This document shows, in pieces, positions 4,939 to 7,170 of a stretch of DNA of 7,170 nucleotides. The notes below the pieces were generated by a model, which did no database searches, was not told the origin of the DNA, and saw only the letters and a list, made by a program, of their open reading frames with translations. Position 1 is the first letter of the stretch. The number at the start of each line of letters is the position of its first letter. Both the position numbers and the translations under genes were made by a program. Source of the DNA: Caldilineales bacterium (GTDB taxonomy: Bacteria > Chloroflexota > Anaerolineae > JAAEKA01); contig JAJTXO010000189.1 of NCBI GenBank assembly GCA_021463315.1, positions 1-7,170 of the forward strand. Direction: 5' to 3'.

Positions 4939-6034
4939 GCCGCCCACGTTCCACGCACCGCTCCTCGACATAGTTCAACAGCTCGCTGCGGAAGCGCTCC
5001 ACCGCGAAGCGTTCGGCGTTGCCACGGCAGGCGGCCGGGCTGATCTCCAACGTCTCAAAGGTACGCACGGCTTCGACCAGCGCCTCAACCGTCTGCTGGC
5101 GGAAGAGCAGGCCAGTCTCGCCGTCGACGACGGTGTCCAGCGCGCCGCCGCCGGCGTAGGCGATCACCGGCCGGCCCGCGGCCTGGGCCTCCAGCGGCGC
5201 AATGCCGAAATCCTCCAGGCCGGGGAAGACAAAGGCGCGGCAATGCTGGAAGAGATCGACCAGCCGCTCCCAGGTGACGCGGCCCAGGAAGGTGATGTTG
5301 CTGGCGGCTTTGGCCTGCAACTGCGCCATGTCGCGGCCATCGCCGAAGACCAGCAGCGGCCGGCCCAGCCGGTTGAAGGCCTCCACCGCCAGATCGACTC
5401 GTTTGTAGGGGATCAGCCGGCCGCCGGCCAGGTAGTAGTCGCCCGGCTGGCGAGCGGAGGGGGTGAAGCGCTGCACATCCACCGGCGGATAGATGATGGC
5501 GCTGTCGCGGCCATAGTACTTCCTGATGCGCGCCTGCACCACGCGGCTGATGGCGATGAAGTGATCCACCCGGTCGGCCGCCAGCCGGTCCCATTGCCGC
5601 AGCCAGGCCAGCGCCGGCCGCAGCGCGGCGTCGGCCGCCTTGCCCAGCCCCTCGCGCTGGCGATAGGCCTCGTACATCCACAGGAAACGGGTGGGAGTCA
5701 GGCAATAGCTGATGTGCAGCGTCTCCGGCGGGGTGATCACGCCGTGACAGAAGGCCGACTTGTTGCTCAGCACCAAGTCGTAGCCGCTCAGATCGAACTG
5801 CTCGAAGGCCAGCGGGTAGAGCGGCAGATAGCTTTGGTGGTGCGTGGCCACGCCCGGCAGACGCTGCATGAAGCTGGTGCGGATCTCCCAGGCGGCATAG
5901 CTGGCCGGCATCAGCTTGGGCGCGTAGATGCTGGTGTAGACCGGCGCGCCAGGGAACAGATCCACCAGCGTCTCCAACACATTCTCCGCACCGCCGATTT
6001 GGTTGAGCCAGTCATGCACCAGGGCTGTCTTCAT
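4928..6034 (-). CDS. GT4-family glycosyltransferase (WbaZ-like)
   Basis: This 368-residue cytosolic or membrane-associated enzyme has the GT-B fold and retaining family 4 signatures. It should transfer a sugar from a nucleotide-sugar to a lipid-linked glycan. The N-terminus MKTALVHDWLNQIGGAE is typical of WbaZ-type mannosyltransferases. The centre shows DHFIAISRVV (157-166) and YPPVDVQRF (182-190). The donor-site loop GGRLIPYKR (204-212) carries Arg206 and Lys211. The EX7E motif is EDFGIAPLE (274-282, Glu274 and Glu282), followed by GRPVIAYAGGGALDTV. I chose ATG 6034 because family similarity starts there. The frame is open 48 codons further upstream, but that part looks non-coding and contains the promoter. 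Mannose as the donor sugar is only inferred. It is the first gene of the cluster. Confidence 0.92.
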   Translation of the reverse strand: MKTALVHDWLNQIGGAENVLETLVDLFPGAPVYTSIYAPKLMPASYAAWEIRTSFMQRLPGVATHHQSYLPLYPLAFEQFDLSGYDLVLSNKSAFCHGVITPPETLHISYCLTPTRFLWMYEAYRQREGLGKAADAALRPALAWLRQWDRLAADRVDHFIAISRVVQARIRKYYGRDSAIIYPPVDVQRFTPSARQPGDYYLAGGRLIPYKRVDLAVEAFNRLGRPLLVFGDGRDMAQLQAKAASNITFLGRVTWERLVDLFQHCRAFVFPGLEDFGIAPLEAQAAGRPVIAYAGGGALDTVVDGETGLLFRQQTVEALVEAVRTFETLEISPAACRGNAERFAVERFRSELLNYVEERCVERGRRDT

Positions 6035-6043
6035 AGCAGGTGC

Positions 6044-6072
6044 ATTGTACTCTTTGGAAAGCGAATCGGCAA
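6044..6072 (-). promoter_or_regulatory. Sigma70-type promoter of the polysaccharide cluster, near-leaderless
   Basis: On the minus strand TTGCCG (6072-6067) and TACAAT (6049-6044) are separated by 17 bp. The predicted start, about 6037, is 3 nt from the ATG at 6034. No Shine-Dalgarno is present, which fits a leaderless mRNA. A direct repeat of GTACTCTT (plus strand 6047-6054 and 6081-6088) overlaps the -10 region and lies upstream of the -35, 34 bp apart, and could bind a regulator. Confidence 0.6.
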
Positions 6073-6297
6073 GAGACAGGGTACTCTTGGCTTTGCAAAG
6101 TAAACCATACGCCCGGGAAGTTCGACAGGCTGTCACGGACGGCGCCTTTCCTTGGCTGCAATTCGTCCTGTATGACAAGGCCGGGATTCTCTTTGATGAA
6201 CATACTATGGTATACTAGGCGTCGGCCACCAGGGTATTGCGCCTGCCCAAACTGCCTGAAACGATCAAGAGCTGCGTACCTGCAAGAGGACACGCAC
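6073..6297. other. Intergenic region between divergent genes, no gene recognised
   Basis: No convincing coding frame or RNA gene is seen. Small symmetrical motifs are CTTTGCAAAG (6091-6100) and GACAG-G-CTGTC (around 6124-6134). On the plus strand TGGTATACT (6208-6216) is an extended -10 candidate with no good -35. AGAGGA ahead of the ATG at 6298 is a strong ribosome binding site candidate. Confidence 0.5.
6208..6216 (+). promoter_or_regulatory. Extended -10 promoter candidate for the MNT/HEPN side
   Basis: TGG followed by TATACT gives the TGn extension and a good -10. The best 17-bp -35 (TCTCTT) is poor. Transcription from about 6223 would reach the ATG at 6298 and then the MNT gene, reading through the inserted element. 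Confidence 0.35.
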
Positions 6298-6396
6298 ATG
6301 ACTGCTTTATTGACTGTGGAGTATCATCTCAATAAACCGGGGTCGAGACTTCCGAAGTCTGCGCAGGTTTGTTCAAAACGAGCTCACAGTCCATAA
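6298..6396 (+). pseudogene. Short 5' gene remnant running into the inserted element
   Basis: The ATG at 6298 is preceded by AGAGGA at 7-8 nt, the best plus-strand ribosome binding site here. The frame encodes MTALLTVE, then YHLN and further residues contributed by the element, and stops at 6396. Eight native codons are too few to assign a family. It may be the original 5' end of the downstream nucleotidyltransferase gene: removing 6322-6436 joins the two in frame. It could also be a chance start. Confidence 0.3.
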
Positions 6397-6436
6397 GACT
6401 TCGGAAGTCTCCCCTATCTGTGGAAGTATCATCTCA
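6321..6436 (+). mobile_element. Palindrome-rich MITE-like element, copy 1
   Basis: The left end is GTATCATCTCAATA, followed by AAACCGGGG and the near-perfect palindrome AGACTTCCGAAGTCT. A ~35-bp centre is followed by the palindrome again as AGACTTCGGAAGTCT and a degenerate right end with CCCCTATCTGTGGA. The core 6335-6414 is the exact reverse complement of 7091-7170 (80 of 80 bases). CTGTGGA(A)GTATCATCTCA occurs at both edges (6314 and 6418). The element encodes no transposase, so it would be non-autonomous. Which base marks the true right edge is uncertain. Confidence 0.75.
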
Positions 6437-6505
6437 TATGTTCGCGATCAAGATGCTTCTGCTGATCTTGCTCTTGAATGCAGGTACACCCATTTCCTGC
6501 AACTG

Positions 6506-6877
6506 GTGATCGAGATGTTCAACGCGAATCTGGCATCAACGTCTATAACAGCACGGCAAGTTGCTCAAACGACAATCCAAGACGTTGCTCAGCAAATCGC
6601 GGATCGGTTTGACCCACAGCGCATAGTTTTGTTCGGTTCATATGCTTATGGACAACCGGGATCTGCGAGTGATATCGACATGCTTGTCATCATGGACACG
6701 GCGTTGAAGGAAGTCGAGCAAGCTGTGCGCATCTGCCAGGCAATCGACTATCATTTTGCCTTGGACCTGATCGTGCGCAAACCTGATACCATCGACCATC
6801 GTCTAGCCCTGGGAGATCAATTTCTGACTGAGATACTGCGCAGCGGAAAGGTGCTGTATGAACGCGCTGACGACTGA
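6506..6877 (+). CDS. Minimal nucleotidyltransferase (MNT), partner of a HEPN protein
   Basis: This 123-residue protein has the Pol-beta-type nucleotidyltransferase core. LFGSYAYGQPGSASDIDMLV spans residues 42-61, with Gly44-Ser45 and metal-binding Asp56 and Asp58. A third acidic residue is Asp87 in FALDLIVRKP. In characterised MNT/HEPN pairs the MNT is the antitoxin, often modifying the HEPN RNase with AMP; here that role is inferred. The listed start is GTG at 6506. ATG at 6515 with GGTGAT 5 nt upstream is about equally likely. The frame is open upstream to 6314 without a start codon. The gene overlaps the HEPN start by 20 nt, so the two are translationally coupled. Codon use is less GC-rich than in the polysaccharide cluster, consistent with an acquired module. 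Confidence 0.88.
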   Translation: MIEMFNANLASTSITARQVAQTTIQDVAQQIADRFDPQRIVLFGSYAYGQPGSASDIDMLVIMDTALKEVEQAVRICQAIDYHFALDLIVRKPDTIDHRLALGDQFLTEILRSGKVLYERADD

Positions 6878-7121
6878 ATGGGTCGAAAAAGCAGATGGCG
6901 ATTTCGCGACGGCCGGACGCGAGCTTCGCGCTCGGCGACATCCGAACTATGATGCCGTCTGTTTTCATGCCCAACAAGCCGCGGAGAAGTACCCCAAGGC
7001 GTTTCTTCAGGAGCATAGCCAACCATTTCCCAAGACCCATAACCTTGTCGAATTGCTTGAGCTTTGCCTGGCGTATCATCTCAATAGATTGGGGAGACTT
7101 CCGAAGTCTTATGGACTGTGA
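6858..7121 (+). pseudogene. HEPN-domain protein truncated by the inserted element
   Basis: The first ~72 residues match the HEPN family (COG2250-like): DGDFATAGRELRAR, then CFHAQQAAEKYPKAFLQEH (35-53) and FPKTHNLVELLELCLA (57-72). Intact members are commonly ~120-140 residues and end with further helices. Here the frame enters the element at about 7073, adds YHLN and some 11 more element-derived residues, and stops at 7121, so the C-terminal helices are missing. Pro46 in EKYPKA replaces the usual leucine in the central helix, another possible inactivating change. The ATG at 6858 is preceded by AAAGG at a good distance and lies inside the MNT gene. In intact systems HEPN is the RNase toxin. 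This copy is probably inactive. Confidence 0.82.
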
Positions 7122-7170
7122 GCTCGTTTTGAACAAACCTGCGCAGACTTCGGAAGTCTCGACCCCGGTT
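7073..7170 (-). mobile_element. Palindrome-rich MITE-like element, copy 2, cut by the window end
   Basis: It begins with GTATCATCTCAATA, identical to the left end of copy 1, then GATTGGGG and the palindrome AGACTTCCGAAGTCT. Its core (7091-7170) is inverted relative to copy 1 and identical to it. Similar left ends with an inverted core mean the element has terminal inverted repeats. The right end lies outside the window. The insertion disrupts the HEPN gene. Confidence 0.8.

Noticed and set aside
4865..6103. Plus-strand open frame of 412 codons
   Set aside because: It is antisense to the clearly recognisable GT4 gene and its start lies in the heptamer array. No family motif.
6034..6178. N-terminal extension of the glycosyltransferase
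   Set aside because: The extra 48 codons cover the -35/-10 promoter and show no similarity to GT4 proteins, whose conserved start is MKTALVHDWL.
6040..6396. Plus-strand 118-codon frame
   Set aside because: It runs across the divergent promoter region and into the inserted element. Only the part from 6298 has a good ribosome binding site, and it is reported as a remnant.
6690..7136. Minus-strand 148-codon frame over MNT/HEPN
   Set aside because: Antisense to two recognisable overlapping genes; no motifs.

Overview
The window most likely comes from a GC-rich environmental bacterium. Chloroflexota (Anaerolineae/Caldilineae-like) is my best guess. It rests on the protein style (CpsC/CpsD-like export regulators, long-form RmlA, GT4 glycosyltransferase), the high GC content, and intergenic gaps filled with 7-bp tandem repeats. 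No marker gene fixes the phylum.

Layout. (1) Positions 1-532 carry no gene. They hold two head-to-head arrays of ~58-60 bp repeats. Each unit contains two small hairpins, and the two arrays share a core (CTGARAGCACGAAG) in opposite orientation. (2) Positions 527-6034 hold a minus-strand surface-polysaccharide cluster. In order of transcription it encodes a GT4 glycosyltransferase, a Wzz-like two-TM protein, a second Wzz/CpsC-like two-TM protein, a CpsD-like P-loop ATPase (BY-kinase fold without a tyrosine tail), a long-form glucose-1-phosphate thymidylyltransferase (RmlA type), and an unrecognised protein. The RmlA frame and the unrecognised frame are separated by a single in-frame TAG. Promoters are visible before the glycosyltransferase gene and before the second Wzz gene, and a hairpin-plus-U terminator follows the ATPase gene. 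(3) The gaps between these genes carry several families of heptanucleotide repeats. These repeats run into the 3' ends of three genes and supply their stop codons. (4) Positions 6035-6505 are mainly intergenic, with a divergent promoter candidate and one copy of a palindrome-rich, MITE-like element. (5) Positions 6506-7121 on the plus strand encode a minimal nucleotidyltransferase (MNT) overlapping a HEPN-domain gene, a toxin-antitoxin-type pair. A second, inverted copy of the same element cuts off the HEPN C-terminal half. The two element cores are identical over 80 bp up to the window edge.

How it works together. Known roles of the families suggest that RmlA makes a dTDP-sugar precursor, the GT4 enzyme adds a sugar during repeat-unit assembly, and the two Wzz-like proteins with the CpsD-like ATPase control polymer length and export. 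The most unusual parts are the repeats: double-hairpin arrays, in-phase heptamers that form stop codons and a terminator, and paired MITE-like elements around a broken MNT/HEPN module.
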